From Parvibaculum sp036499025 (GTDB lineage: Bacteria; Pseudomonadota; Alphaproteobacteria; Parvibaculales; Parvibaculaceae): 47,223 nucleotides of DNA. Position numbers and translations under genes: made by a program. The stretch's first letter is position 1. Each line of letters begins with the position of its first letter. Positions 35,067 to 43,370 of this stretch are shown piece after piece. The stretch lies in the NCBI GenBank assembly GCA_036499025.1, contig DASYEM010000084.1:1-47223 (forward strand), given 5' to 3'. Under the pieces are notes generated by a model. It worked only from the letters and a program-made list of their open reading frames with translations, was not told where the DNA came from and made no database searches.

Positions 35067-35252
35067 ATGGATAAGGACCGAATTGAAGGCGCGGCAAAGC
35101 AGGCCAAGGGCGCGGTGAAGGATGCTGCGGGCAAGGTCGCCGGCGACAAGAAGTTGCAGGCCGAGGGAAAGCTGGACAAGGCTGAAGGCAAAGTACAAAA
35201 CGCTTACGGCTCGGCCAAGGATGCAGCTCGCGACGCCGCCCAGCAACGTTAA
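35067..35252 (+). CDS. CsbD-family stress protein
   Basis: This is a small, highly charged protein of 61 residues (MDKDRIEGAAKQAKGAVKDA…), rich in Lys, Ala, Gly and Asp with no Cys or Trp. It carries the repeated pattern E-G-(A/K)-x-x-x-A-x-G that defines the CsbD family. CsbD is a sigma-B-dependent general stress protein in Bacillus, and homologues in alphaproteobacteria are often stress-induced; its molecular role is unknown. A perfect AAAGGAG (35052-35058) eight bases before ATG 35067 fixes the start and rules out GTG 35058. A strong intrinsic terminator follows, so it is monocistronic. A clear EcfG-type promoter (GGAAC/CGTT) was looked for and not found. Confidence 0.9.
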   Translation: MDKDRIEGAAKQAKGAVKDAAGKVAGDKKLQAEGKLDKAEGKVQNAYGSAKDAARDAAQQR

Positions 35253-35281
35253 TCCAGATTAAATTTCTCTCGCAGGGATTG

Positions 35282-35320
35282 CCGGGGTCGCCGCGAAAGC
35301 GGCGGCTCCGGTTTCGTTTT
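35282..35320 (+). terminator. Rho-independent terminator after csbD
   Basis: CCGGGGTCGCCGC and GCGGCGGCTCCGG form a 13-bp stem with two G-U pairs around a GAAA tetraloop, followed by TTTCGTTTT. It lies 30 bp after the csbD stop and runs up to the convergent ABC permease stop, so it may shield both units. Confidence 0.88.
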
Positions 35321-35322
35321 GT

Positions 35323-36462
35323 CTAGTCGAGGGTCTGGCGATAACGATTGAGCGCAATGACAGTTGCGACCAGAAAAAACAGAACAAGGGCGGCCGTATC
35401 CATCGCGATATCGCCTATGCCATTTCCCTTGAGAAGCACGCCGCGCACGATGCGCAGGAAATGCGTCAGAGGCAGGATTTCACCTATCCATTGCGCCCAG
35501 GCGGGCATGCCGCGAAAGGGAAACATGAAGCCGGAGAGCAGGATCGACGGAAGGAAAAAGAACACAGCCATCTGCACGGCTTGTAATTGGTTCTGTGCCA
35601 GCGTTGAGAACGTGAAGCCAACGGCCAGGTTTGCTGCGACGAAAAGCAGCAAGACAGCAGAGAGCAACGTCAGGCTGCCGATCATCGGCACATCGAAAAG
35701 CCAGCGTGCGGCGATCAGGATCATGGCAGTCTGTATGTAACCAACGACGATATAAGGGAAGATTTTTCCCATCATCACTTCAAAGGGGCGCGCTGGCGTC
35801 GTCAGCAGATTTTCCATCGTGCCGCGCTCGATCTCGCGGGTGACCGCGAGCGCGGTGAACATCACCATGGTCAATGTCAGGATGACGCCGAGAATACCCG
35901 GAACGATGTTGTATTGCGTGCGCCCTTCGGGATTATATCGTTCGTGGGTGACGAGCTGAAATGGCGGAGCGCCTTGGCGCAGGTTCGCGAGCGGGCCAGT
36001 CAGATCGCGATTGAGAGCTTGTCCCGCTAATATATTGACGGCGGCGATGGCGTTACCGGTTGCGGCTGGGTCTGTTGCATCTGCATCGAGCAGAAGTTGA
36101 GGGCGAGCGCCCCGTACCACGTCGCGTGAAAAATTGGCCGGGATTTCGATAATGAACTGGACGTCGCCTCGAGCGAACAACCTTTCTGCCTGCTCCTCTG
36201 TTTCGGGGTGGTCCACAACCTTGAAATAATCGGTGTTTTCAAGCGCTGCCAAGAAACTGCGCGTGAAGGTCGATTGGTCATGATCGAAGACAGCGGTGGG
36301 GAGATGCTTGGGATCGGAGTTGATCGCATAGCCGAAGAGTAAAAGCTGCATGATAGGCACGCCCAGCATCATCGCAAAAGTCAGCCGGTCACGGCGCATC
36401 TGGATGAATTCCTTACGCATCAGCGCTCCGAGACGCGTAAAATTGAAGCGGTCGCCCATCAT
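35323..36462 (-). CDS. ABC-2 type efflux permease
   Basis: This is the membrane subunit of a drug or lipid efflux ABC transporter. The 379-residue protein has an N-terminal helix (about 25-45) and a large extracytoplasmic domain (about 50-180). A cluster of five helices follows at about 185-375, containing REIERGTMENLLTTPARPFEVMMGKI (the coupling region typical of the YhhJ/YbhR group) and PFRGMPAWAQWIGEILPLTHFLRIVRG. It overlaps the ATPase gene by four bases (ATGA) and is the last gene of the tetR operon. Only one permease gene is present, so it would have to act as a homodimer. Confidence 0.9.
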   Translation of the reverse strand: MMGDRFNFTRLGALMRKEFIQMRRDRLTFAMMLGVPIMQLLLFGYAINSDPKHLPTAVFDHDQSTFTRSFLAALENTDYFKVVDHPETEEQAERLFARGDVQFIIEIPANFSRDVVRGARPQLLLDADATDPAATGNAIAAVNILAGQALNRDLTGPLANLRQGAPPFQLVTHERYNPEGRTQYNIVPGILGVILTLTMVMFTALAVTREIERGTMENLLTTPARPFEVMMGKIFPYIVVGYIQTAMILIAARWLFDVPMIGSLTLLSAVLLLFVAANLAVGFTFSTLAQNQLQAVQMAVFFFLPSILLSGFMFPFRGMPAWAQWIGEILPLTHFLRIVRGVLLKGNGIGDIAMDTAALVLFFLVATVIALNRYRQTLD

Positions 36463-37424
36463 TGGAAATTGTCCGGCGTCTGCTTCATCATCAAGATGAA
36501 GACGTCTTCCAGTGTCGGCGCATCTTCTTTCCAGGCGAGTCCAGATTCGGTGCGATAAGGTTCGATGGCTTGCGCGAGCGCGTCACGGTCGGTGCCACTT
36601 ACATGCAGCACCGTCCCGAAGGGCGCTACAATATCGACGCCCCCGCGGGCTGCGAGGTCACGGGCAAGTCGATGAATGCGCTGTTGGGATGGGCCGGAGA
36701 CGGTCCACGTTTTTAACCCCGACTGTGCGATCACCTCGTCCGCCGTGCCGCGCGCGAGCAAGCGTCCATAAGCGAGATAGCAAATTTTGTGGCAGCGTTC
36801 CGCCTCGTCCATGTAGTGCGTGCTGACGAGAACTGTGAGGCCACCATCCGCGAGCTCGTGGATTTCATCCCAGAATTCGCGCCGCGCTTTCGGATCGACA
36901 CCCGCTGTCGGTTCATCGAGCAGCAACAGCTTCGGCTTATGCATGATACAGGAGGCGAGAGCCAGGCGTTGCTTCCAGCCACCTGACAGTGTACCGGCGA
37001 GCTGATCGGCACGTGCTTTCAGGTTCAGCTTTTCAATCGCCGCGTCGACGGCGTCCCGACGATTTTCAAGCTGATAGATGCGGGCAATGAAGTCGAGGTT
37101 CTCGCGGATGCTCAAATCTTCATAGAGGCTGAATTTCTGTGTCATGTAGCCGACTTCGAGCTTGATGCGCGGGCTTTCGGTCAAGATGTCATAGCCGAGG
37201 CATGTGCCGTGGCCTGCATCAGGTGTCAGCAATCCGCAAAGTAGACGAATCGTTGTCGTCTTGCCGCTGCCGTTGGGTCCAAGGAAGCCGTAAATTTCGC
37301 CTTTCGCCACTTGCATATCGACATTATCGACGACCTTCTTGCCACCAAAGGCCTTGGTCAAACCTTCGACGTCGATGACGAGATCGTTGTCTGCGCGAGC
37401 GGCGGGGGATGTGTTCGTCGTCAC
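36459..37424 (-). CDS. ABC transporter ATP-binding protein (efflux)
   Basis: This is the ATPase of the efflux system with the adjacent permease. The 321-residue protein has Walker A GPNGSGKTT (49-57), a Q-loop in YMTQKFSLYEDLSIRENL, the signature LSGGWKQRLALA, Walker B LLLLDEPTAGVD and the switch histidine in VLVSTHYMDEAERC. It is a single nucleotide-binding domain, unlike the two-domain YbhF of E. coli, although the signature (LSGGWKQR) resembles that group. It overlaps both the HlyD and the permease genes by four bases, so the three subunits are translationally coupled. Confidence 0.94.
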   Translation of the reverse strand: MTTNTSPAARADNDLVIDVEGLTKAFGGKKVVDNVDMQVAKGEIYGFLGPNGSGKTTTIRLLCGLLTPDAGHGTCLGYDILTESPRIKLEVGYMTQKFSLYEDLSIRENLDFIARIYQLENRRDAVDAAIEKLNLKARADQLAGTLSGGWKQRLALASCIMHKPKLLLLDEPTAGVDPKARREFWDEIHELADGGLTVLVSTHYMDEAERCHKICYLAYGRLLARGTADEVIAQSGLKTWTVSGPSQQRIHRLARDLAARGGVDIVAPFGTVLHVSGTDRDALAQAIEPYRTESGLAWKEDAPTLEDVFILMMKQTPDNFQ

Positions 37425-38383
37425 TTCGCCGGTTCCGCCAGCGTCACGAGCACAGGTTGTCCGGGGTGAAGCGCTTCAGGTGTCGAGTCCGGCCAAGCTT
37501 CCGCCATATAGACGAGTTTCGCTTTTTCGTGTTCGCTATAAATGACGGGCGGCGTGAACTCGGCATCCGTGGAGATGAAGCGTACGGTCCCGACGAGGTT
37601 TCCGCTGCAGCCATCACATGCAAGCGTCACCTTGTCGCCTGTGTGGACACTCCCAAGTTCCGGCTCGGGAATGAAGAAACGAACTTTGATGTTCGCGGGC
37701 GACAGCACTGAGACGACAGGTTGGCTCGGTCCGGCGAATTCGCCGACCCGAAAGAAAACGTCTTCGATCGTGCCGCCATTGACTGCGTGGCCTTCGCGTC
37801 GCGCGAGACGCCAGTCGGCCTGTGCAAGCCCCGCTTGTGCCGCTTTGACGGCAGCGTCGGCGGCGGCGATCTGGTCGGCGCGGGCGGCGAGGTTACCGGT
37901 CGCGATGCGCGCATCGAGCTCGCGCACGGCGGCCGCCGCTGCATCATGCGTTGCTTTGGCCGCGTCGAGCGCAGCCTTGGACACATTTCCATTCGCATAT
38001 AGAGCGCGGGCGCGCGTCAGATCGAGTTCGGTTTTTTTCAAGGTTGCTGTGGCGCTGGCGCGAGACGCCTTGATTTGCTCAAGTTCAGTTGGGCGCAATC
38101 CCGTCAGCAAATCCTCATATTGAGACTTTGCTTGCGCAAGTTGCGCCGCAGCCTGGTCATGCGCGGCCACTTCCGATGTCTGTTCGAGCTGGAAGAGCAA
38201 AGCGCCGTCGGAGACCTTGTCACCCCGTTTTACGGGGATTGCATCGACGATGCCGCCGTCGATCGGCGCGACGCGCACATATTCGCCTTCCGCATAACCT
38301 TGATAACTATCCTTGCCGCGGTCATCGCACCCAGCGAGAAGAAGCGCGGTCGCGCATGCGAACAAGAGGGGATGGAGGCGCAT
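37421..38383 (-). CDS. HlyD-family periplasmic adaptor lipoprotein
   Basis: This is a membrane fusion protein linking the ABC permease to an outer-membrane exit channel. The 320-residue product has a signal peptide with the lipobox LLLAGC (C19), so it should be lipid-anchored. The biotinyl-lipoyl half (GGIVDAIPVKRGDKVSDG) comes first. A coiled-coil hairpin follows at about 75-180 (ASRASATATLKKTELDLTRA…), then the barrel domain (DVFFRVGEFAG, GDKVTLACDG). The frame is open 55 codons further up inside tetR, but ATG 38383 has a perfect AAGGAGG nearby and gives a signal peptide. It begins two bases after the tetR stop. Confidence 0.92.
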   Translation of the reverse strand: MRLHPLLFACATALLLAGCDDRGKDSYQGYAEGEYVRVAPIDGGIVDAIPVKRGDKVSDGALLFQLEQTSEVAAHDQAAAQLAQAKSQYEDLLTGLRPTELEQIKASRASATATLKKTELDLTRARALYANGNVSKAALDAAKATHDAAAAAVRELDARIATGNLAARADQIAAADAAVKAAQAGLAQADWRLARREGHAVNGGTIEDVFFRVGEFAGPSQPVVSVLSPANIKVRFFIPEPELGSVHTGDKVTLACDGCSGNLVGTVRFISTDAEFTPPVIYSEHEKAKLVYMAEAWPDSTPEALHPGQPVLVTLAEPAK

Positions 38384-38385
38384 TT

Positions 38386-39018
38386 TCACGCCTCCTTTTC
38401 CGCGGCGAGACCGCGCAAGACGAAATCGAGGTGGCTGGGAAGAAATTTTTCCGGAGCGAATTCGGGCATCGGTCCGAAGGCTTCTGTTGCGAGCGCATGC
38501 ATCAACAGGGGAAAGATGACGCTCTGAGCCGTCGGCATGGGATCGCATTGGCGAAACTCTCCGCTCGCCACGCCGCGCTCGATGATGCGCGCGATATTGT
38601 GCAATCCGCGAAAGGCGATCTCCCTGCGGTAGAATTCGGCGATCTCTGGGAAATTGCCGGCCTCGGCCATCACGACCTTGATGATCGAGCGCATTTCAGA
38701 CGACCCTATGATGGCGCTCGCATGCCGATAGAGACCGTGCAGAAGTTCAGTCGCGGGACCGTCAAAATCATCGATGAAAGCTTCAATCGCTCCAACGCGA
38801 GGGCTTGCTACGTCGCGGACGATTGCCTTGAAGAGGTCGGCCTTGCTGTCGAAATAGAGATAAATGGTCGCCTTGCTGACGCCGGCTGCTTCGGCAACGT
38901 CTTCCAGCCGGGTCGCGGCGAAGCCTCTGTCGGAAAAGAGCCGTAGGGCTGCCGCCATAATTTCGGCGGGGCGGGCTTCCTTGCGTCTTTGCCGTTTTGG
39001 CTGGGGAAGGGCCGTCAT
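38386..39018 (-). CDS. TetR/AcrR-family transcriptional regulator
   Basis: This is a one-component repressor, 210 residues. The N-terminal DNA-binding domain is clear at about 16-66: AEIMAAALRLFSDRGFAATR, then LEDVAEAAGVSKATIYLYF and DSKADLFKAIV, the standard TetR helix-turn-helix. The C-terminal ligand and dimer domain is variable and gives no clue to the inducer. It is the first gene of the tetR-hlyD-ABC operon and its start is 15 bp from a perfect palindromic operator (39034-39047) that overlaps its promoter. Autorepression of the whole efflux unit is therefore very likely. The arrangement recalls E. coli cecR-ybhGFSR. Confidence 0.93.
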   Translation of the reverse strand: MTALPQPKRQRRKEARPAEIMAAALRLFSDRGFAATRLEDVAEAAGVSKATIYLYFDSKADLFKAIVRDVASPRVGAIEAFIDDFDGPATELLHGLYRHASAIIGSSEMRSIIKVVMAEAGNFPEIAEFYRREIAFRGLHNIARIIERGVASGEFRQCDPMPTAQSVIFPLLMHALATEAFGPMPEFAPEKFLPSHLDFVLRGLAAEKEA

Positions 39019-39033
39019 TCGAGCGCCTTAATA

Positions 39034-39047
39034 ACTGACTGGTCAGT
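39034..39047. promoter_or_regulatory. TetR-family operator
   Basis: ACTGAC-TG-GTCAGT is a perfect six-base inverted repeat with a two-base centre. Its sequence closely resembles operators of AcrR/TetR regulators of efflux pumps (…TGACTGGTCAGT… type). It lies immediately downstream of the predicted -10 of the tetR promoter, where bound repressor would block initiation. Confidence 0.82.
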
Positions 39048-39076
39048 AATTTATGCGACGTGAGATGGCTTGGCAA
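39048..39076 (-). promoter_or_regulatory. Sigma-70-type promoter of the tetR-hlyD-ABC operon
   Basis: On the minus strand, TTGCCA (39076-39071) is followed after exactly 17 bases by TAAATT (39053-39048). These match the -35 and -10 consensus at 5 of 6 and 4 of 6 positions. The palindromic operator begins at the next base downstream. Confidence 0.65.
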
Positions 39077-39164
39077 GAGGTTTTTGAAGGGAATGAGGGC
39101 CGGATCGGCGCTGTCGTCTCAACGACTTAAATGATGCGTCAACGGACGAACTTCTGGCGTGAAA

Positions 39165-39419
39165 TTACGTTATAGGGTCTTCCGGCTCATTTTTATCGGT
39201 GTCTGAAAGCGAGGTTTCGCGGCGCAAAGACTCGTGCGCCTTGGCTTCTTTTTCGCGGAGGAGGCGGGAGGCTTTCTTCTCCGCGCCGGTTCGGCCAAAG
39301 CGCACGCGGTTTGCGGCGGCTTGCCCTTCCTTCTCCTTCCGGTCCTGCTGTTTCTTGTCGTCGCGGGATATTTTCCGAAATCTCGAGAAATTCAGTATAT
39401 TTCCGCCATCTGAAACCAT
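39165..39419 (-). CDS. DUF4169-like small protein
   Basis: This is an 84-residue, strongly charged, probably helical protein of unknown function. The segment EGQAAANRVRFGRTGAEKKA with the preceding NFSRFRKISRDDKKQQDRK matches the pattern of DUF4169 proteins (short proteins with an N-R-x-x-F-G-R-T core), recalled from the family. In many alphaproteobacteria this gene sits with fumC, a ribbon-helix-helix gene and sspB; here it is about 4 kb from them, beyond the AsmA gene. The start is doubtful: ATG 39419 has no clear SD, and an ATG nine bases in, in another frame, reads M-A-E-I, the usual family beginning, then stops. It is divergent from the AsmA gene. Confidence 0.6.
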   Translation of the reverse strand: MVSDGGNILNFSRFRKISRDDKKQQDRKEKEGQAAANRVRFGRTGAEKKASRLLREKEAKAHESLRRETSLSDTDKNEPEDPIT

Positions 39420-39539
39420 AATTTGCCCGCAAATGGGCGGCAGCCTGCCGCGATATGTTCGTTTGACGCGTCTTGCCTCACATTAGGCGAAAGACGAAGG
39501 ACAAGAAACCGCCGCTTGGGGGCGGCTGGAGATGGATTT

Positions 39540-42500
39540 TTGAATACGGTTCTTTCCTATTTGGCCGGTCTGGTTGCGGTGCTGCTGATCGCCGCGCTCG
39601 CCGGTCCGACGTTCGTCGATTGGAACCGTTTTCGCGGCGAGTTTGAAGCGCAGGGACAGAAGATCACCGGCCGCGAGGTCAAGATTGGCGGCGACATCAG
39701 TTTCGTTGTCCTTCCCGCGCCGCATCTGACGCTCAACGACGTCTCGCTCTCCAATGTCGAAGGCGGCGACAACGCCGATCTCGTTCGCATCGGGCAGGTG
39801 GATGCCGAAGTCGCGCTCGCACCGCTGATCAGCGGCGAGATCAGCGTGACCAGCGTCAAGGTTACGCGTCCGCAGATCCACCTCGAAATTTCGGCGGATG
39901 GGCGCAACAACTGGCGCGATCTCCTGCTGGCCACGCCAATGCATGAGGATGGATTGTTCGGCCTCTCTTCAGTGAGCCTTCAGAAGGCGAGCTTTGAAGA
40001 GGGCACGGTCACCTATGTTGATCATCGGGGCGGGCGCAACTGGCGCGTCGAGCATCTGAATGGCGACGTCATGGCCACATCGCTTGTCGGCCCCATTCGT
40101 GCCGAACTGTCCTTGCAGACCAACGATATGCCCTTCGCGGTTCGGCTTGCTGTTGGCAATTTCGGTGGCAACAAGGCGTTTCCGATCACGGCGGAAATCC
40201 AAAGCCTGAAAGCGCCGGCGAAGCTTTTGTTCTCCGGTATTTCGACCGGCTTTTCCTCCGAGGCGCGCGTCGATGGCACGGCGAGCGTTGAACTTGGCAG
40301 CACCAAAGTGGCCGAAGGCGAAAAGGCGCGGCCACCTTTGCGCATCGAGGCGGGTATCGTTTCGAATGGCGATACCGCAACTTTTCGCAATCTCATCGTC
40401 GCGATGGCTGGAACGACGCTCAAAGGCGAGGGCCACGCGACGTGGCGCGGTCGCCCGACGGCATCGGTTCATCTCGCGGGCGAGGCGTTGACGCTCGATC
40501 CGCTGATCGACCGCATCGGCGATCTGTCGGCGGGCGGCAAGGTGCCGTTTGGCGGGTTGGCGAGCTTGCCGGTTCCCGGCTGGATCGATGCAGATGCCGA
40601 CGTGAAGATTGCCGGGCTGCTGTTGCGCGACGTCCTCGTCAAAGATGCAGTGCTCGATGTGGCGCTCAACAACGGCACCTTTGCGATCAAGCGCGCGCGC
40701 GGCGACATAGCGGGCGGCACGAATTTCGAATTGAGCGGTGCGCTTTTACCCGGCGCATCGCCGCGTTTCGACGGCAAGGTTGCAGCGTCGAGCAGCAATC
40801 TCTCGGCGCTGGCGCGTTGGCTCGATACGCTGCGCGCGGAGCCGGTGGCGCAGGGTGCCAAACCGGCAAAGCCTACGGAAGTAGCCGCGAGTTCAGATCC
40901 GCGCCGCCCATTCGCCGTTTCGTCGCGCATCAGCCTGACGCCGGATCGTCTCGAATTTATCGATCTTGCAGCAGCTTATGCGACCTCGCCGACGCCCGGC
41001 GATCTTCAGGGCAATCTTTCCTTCACGCCGCAGGACAAGCGCACGCTGCTCACGGCAGCCCTGGCCGTGAAGACGTTCGATCTCGATCCACTGCGCGCGC
41101 TCTGGCCCGCCGATACGAAGCCGCTTTCGCTTCTCGACAGCTATGATGTCGATGTGACTGCAACCGCCGATCGTTTGACCGTCAACGGCACCACGGTTGC
41201 CGGGCTCGACATGGCCGCGGCGGTGACGCAAGGCACACTCGATCTTCGGCGTTTCAACGCGGCGGATTTTGCCGGCGCCAAGCTCGCCTTCACCGGTTCG
41301 CTTTCCGGTTTGACGCAAGGCAAGCTCGATGCGTTGCAGGGCAGGCTCAAAGGCGATCTCTCTGCCGAGAAGACAGATGGGCTGCTCGCCTTTTTCAACG
41401 TGAAGACTGCGGGGCTTCAAGGACCGGCGCAACTCGGGTTTGATTTCGCCTCGGGCCAGGCGGTCGATAGCGAAGCGAAACTCGACACGCTGACGGTCAA
41501 GGGATCGCTGGCCGACAGCCGGGTCGATGCCGTGTTGAAGCGCGGGCGCGCGGCTGACGGAAACGTCAATCGCCTCGACCTCATCGCTAATGCTTCGAAT
41601 GCAGATGGGCGCGCATTGCTGCGGCAATTGGGTTTCAAGGCGAGCGATACATTGACCGGCGCGGGCACGGCGTCGCTGCAGATGAACGGTGCGAGCGCGA
41701 AGCCTTATGAGACGACATTGCGGGTCAATGTCGGCGAAGGCATGTTCATGGCGAAAGGTACGCTGAGCGATCCGCTTGGCGCGCGCAGCTTTAACGGTCA
41801 CGCCGATATTTCGGCGTCGAGCGTCGCAACCGTTTTCGCTGCACTTGGTGCACCAGCCTATGTGACGGATTTTGCCACAGCGCAGGCGGGCGGTCCGAGT
41901 TTTGTTTTTTCCGCCGATGTGAAATCGCAGCCGGGGCTGCTCTCTTTCAACAATACCGAGATCGTCACGGGCAATCTGCATGTCTCCGGCGAAGCCGCCT
42001 ATGCCGATGCGATAGACGGAAAGCTGCCGACACTGACCGGCAAGCTTGAAACCAATGCACTCGACATGACGCCGCTTTTCGGCGCGAAGGATGCGGAGAC
42101 CTTGTGGCCGACGGCGGCGCTCGATTGGTCGCCGCTGGGACAGTTCGAAGGCAATGTCGCGTTGAAGATCGGGACGTTGAGTATCGGCACGCTGAAACTC
42201 AACGAGGCCGAGATGCAGCTCTCGCTCGCGAGCAGCGTGCTGTCTGCATCGCCAATCAGCGCGAAGTTTGCCGATGGCAAAGCGGCGCTTACTTTGCGGG
42301 TCGAAGGCGGCAAGTCGGGTGAGCCGGGTATCGGCCTGACGTTCAATGCCGAGGACGCGGATCTCGCCAAAGCCAGTGCGCAGATCGCGGGCACGCAGTT
42401 CGGCGCGGGCCGGGCTTCCATCGATCTGCGGGCGGAAGCGCAGGGACGGAGCTGGTTCGCGCTGGTGTCGTCGGTCAATGCGACGGGTACGATCAAGACG

Positions 42501-43034
42501 CGGGATGCCGCCTTCGCGCCGCTCGATGTGGCGGCGTTTCACGATGCGTTGATGGCTGCAAAAGACGTCAACCAGTTGCCGTCGTTGTCGAACCAGACGC
42601 TTGCAAAGGGGGCAACGCCTGTTGGCGGCCTCGACGGCGATTTCACCATGAAGGACGGCGTCGTCAAATTTTCCCGCGATGAGTTATCCCTCAAATCCGG
42701 GACCGCGAAGCTCACCGCGATGTTCGACTTGCCGCGGCTGACTGCCGACGGCGAACTCGACATCAGTTTTTCCGACCCGAAAGATACCCCCGCTTTTTCC
42801 AATGTCGCGGCGGGCAGGGTTGGCGAGATTGAACGACGGATGGACACGGCGGCGGTCGAACAATATGCCGCAAAACGCATCATCGCGCAGAGTGCCGAGG
42901 ATGCGGGGGTAAGTTATATTCCGAAGGGGTTGCGCAATCTGATCGGCATGGGCGACGACAAGGTCAAGGGACCGGCGGTCGCCGGCATTCCTCTGCCGAT
43001 GCTGCGGCCCGAGCCGAAGGCCTCATTGCAGTAA
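39540..43034 (+). CDS. AsmA-family protein
   Basis: This is a very large envelope protein of the AsmA/TamB-like superfamily, implicated in outer-membrane biogenesis or lipid transport between membranes. From the TTG at 39540 it is 1,164 residues. A transmembrane anchor lies at about 4-22 (VLSYLAGLVAVLLIAALAG), then the AsmA N-terminal motif FVDWNRFRGEFEAQGQKITG and GDISFVVLPAPHLTLNDVSL. Long beta-rich repeats follow, and a C-terminal AsmA domain ends near 1,100 (TLAKGATPVGGLDGDFTMKD). The frame is open to 39423, but the TTG has GGAG eight bases ahead and puts the anchor at the N-terminus. No ATG precedes the anchor. No neighbour is obviously co-transcribed. Confidence 0.88.
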   Translation: MNTVLSYLAGLVAVLLIAALAGPTFVDWNRFRGEFEAQGQKITGREVKIGGDISFVVLPAPHLTLNDVSLSNVEGGDNADLVRIGQVDAEVALAPLISGEISVTSVKVTRPQIHLEISADGRNNWRDLLLATPMHEDGLFGLSSVSLQKASFEEGTVTYVDHRGGRNWRVEHLNGDVMATSLVGPIRAELSLQTNDMPFAVRLAVGNFGGNKAFPITAEIQSLKAPAKLLFSGISTGFSSEARVDGTASVELGSTKVAEGEKARPPLRIEAGIVSNGDTATFRNLIVAMAGTTLKGEGHATWRGRPTASVHLAGEALTLDPLIDRIGDLSAGGKVPFGGLASLPVPGWIDADADVKIAGLLLRDVLVKDAVLDVALNNGTFAIKRARGDIAGGTNFELSGALLPGASPRFDGKVAASSSNLSALARWLDTLRAEPVAQGAKPAKPTEVAASSDPRRPFAVSSRISLTPDRLEFIDLAAAYATSPTPGDLQGNLSFTPQDKRTLLTAALAVKTFDLDPLRALWPADTKPLSLLDSYDVDVTATADRLTVNGTTVAGLDMAAAVTQGTLDLRRFNAADFAGAKLAFTGSLSGLTQGKLDALQGRLKGDLSAEKTDGLLAFFNVKTAGLQGPAQLGFDFASGQAVDSEAKLDTLTVKGSLADSRVDAVLKRGRAADGNVNRLDLIANASNADGRALLRQLGFKASDTLTGAGTASLQMNGASAKPYETTLRVNVGEGMFMAKGTLSDPLGARSFNGHADISASSVATVFAALGAPAYVTDFATAQAGGPSFVFSADVKSQPGLLSFNNTEIVTGNLHVSGEAAYADAIDGKLPTLTGKLETNALDMTPLFGAKDAETLWPTAALDWSPLGQFEGNVALKIGTLSIGTLKLNEAEMQLSLASSVLSASPISAKFADGKAALTLRVEGGKSGEPGIGLTFNAEDADLAKASAQIAGTQFGAGRASIDLRAEAQGRSWFALVSSVNATGTIKTRDAAFAPLDVAAFHDALMAAKDVNQLPSLSNQTLAKGATPVGGLDGDFTMKDGVVKFSRDELSLKSGTAKLTAMFDLPRLTADGELDISFSDPKDTPAFSNVAAGRVGEIERRMDTAAVEQYAAKRIIAQSAEDAGVSYIPKGLRNLIGMGDDKVKGPAVAGIPLPMLRPEPKASLQ

Positions 43035-43051
43035 TCGGGCACGTGGCAATA

Positions 43052-43285
43052 TCAGGCGCAGGTGGCGGCGCTCTTGTTCTTGAAGTGAGCGAGGATGTAG
43101 ACGCGCACCGCGCCGGAGAGATTGCCTTCGCTGTCGCGCCCGGCGTCGATGCGGCGGACGAGTTCGTTCACCGAGACATCTTCCGTACACGCTATTTCTT
43201 TCAGCGCATCCCAGAAGGGCCGCTCCAGCGAAATGCTGGTGCGGTGGCCCGAGATGGTGACGGAGCGTTTGATCTCAGCGGGCAT
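43052..43285 (-). CDS. Ribbon-helix-helix domain protein
   Basis: This is a 77-residue protein with a ribbon-helix-helix DNA-binding pattern: a beta strand in KRSVTISGHRTSISLERPFW, helix A in WDALKEIACTEDVSVNELVRRI, and helix B in GNLSGAVRVYILAHFKNK. The sequence fits the alphaproteobacterial RHH family (PF13467 type) that commonly lies beside fumC and sspB. The target is unknown. It is downstream of fumC on the same strand but separated from it by a dispersed hairpin repeat (43329-43349). The ATG 43285 is the only good start. Confidence 0.82.
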   Translation of the reverse strand: MPAEIKRSVTISGHRTSISLERPFWDALKEIACTEDVSVNELVRRIDAGRDSEGNLSGAVRVYILAHFKNKSAATCA

Positions 43286-43308
43286 ATGGCGCTTTCGAAA
43301 AGAAGACC

Positions 43309-43349
43309 CTCACTAGACCCTCACCCAACCCTCTCCCAGAGGGAGAGGG
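43309..43349. repeat. REP-like dispersed palindrome between fumC and the RHH gene
   Basis: CCCTCTCCC-AGA-GGGAGAGGG (43329-43349) is a perfect nine-base inverted repeat. It is preceded by two copies of a GACCCTCAC-like unit (from 43314 and, imperfectly, from 43304). This combination matches a class of intergenic repeat widespread in proteobacterial genomes. It may also act as a transcription barrier; there is no long T-tract on either side. Confidence 0.75.
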
Positions 43350-43370
43350 CTTAGAAAGAATGGGTAAAAT

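Noticed and set aside
40893..42542. Long minus-strand open frame (about 549 codons) opposite the AsmA gene
   Set aside because: It is antisense to a clear AsmA-family gene, Arg/His/Gln-rich with no domain, and is a typical by-product of high GC at third codon positions. The same applies to long antisense frames opposite murE, murF, lpxC, bamD and ftsI.
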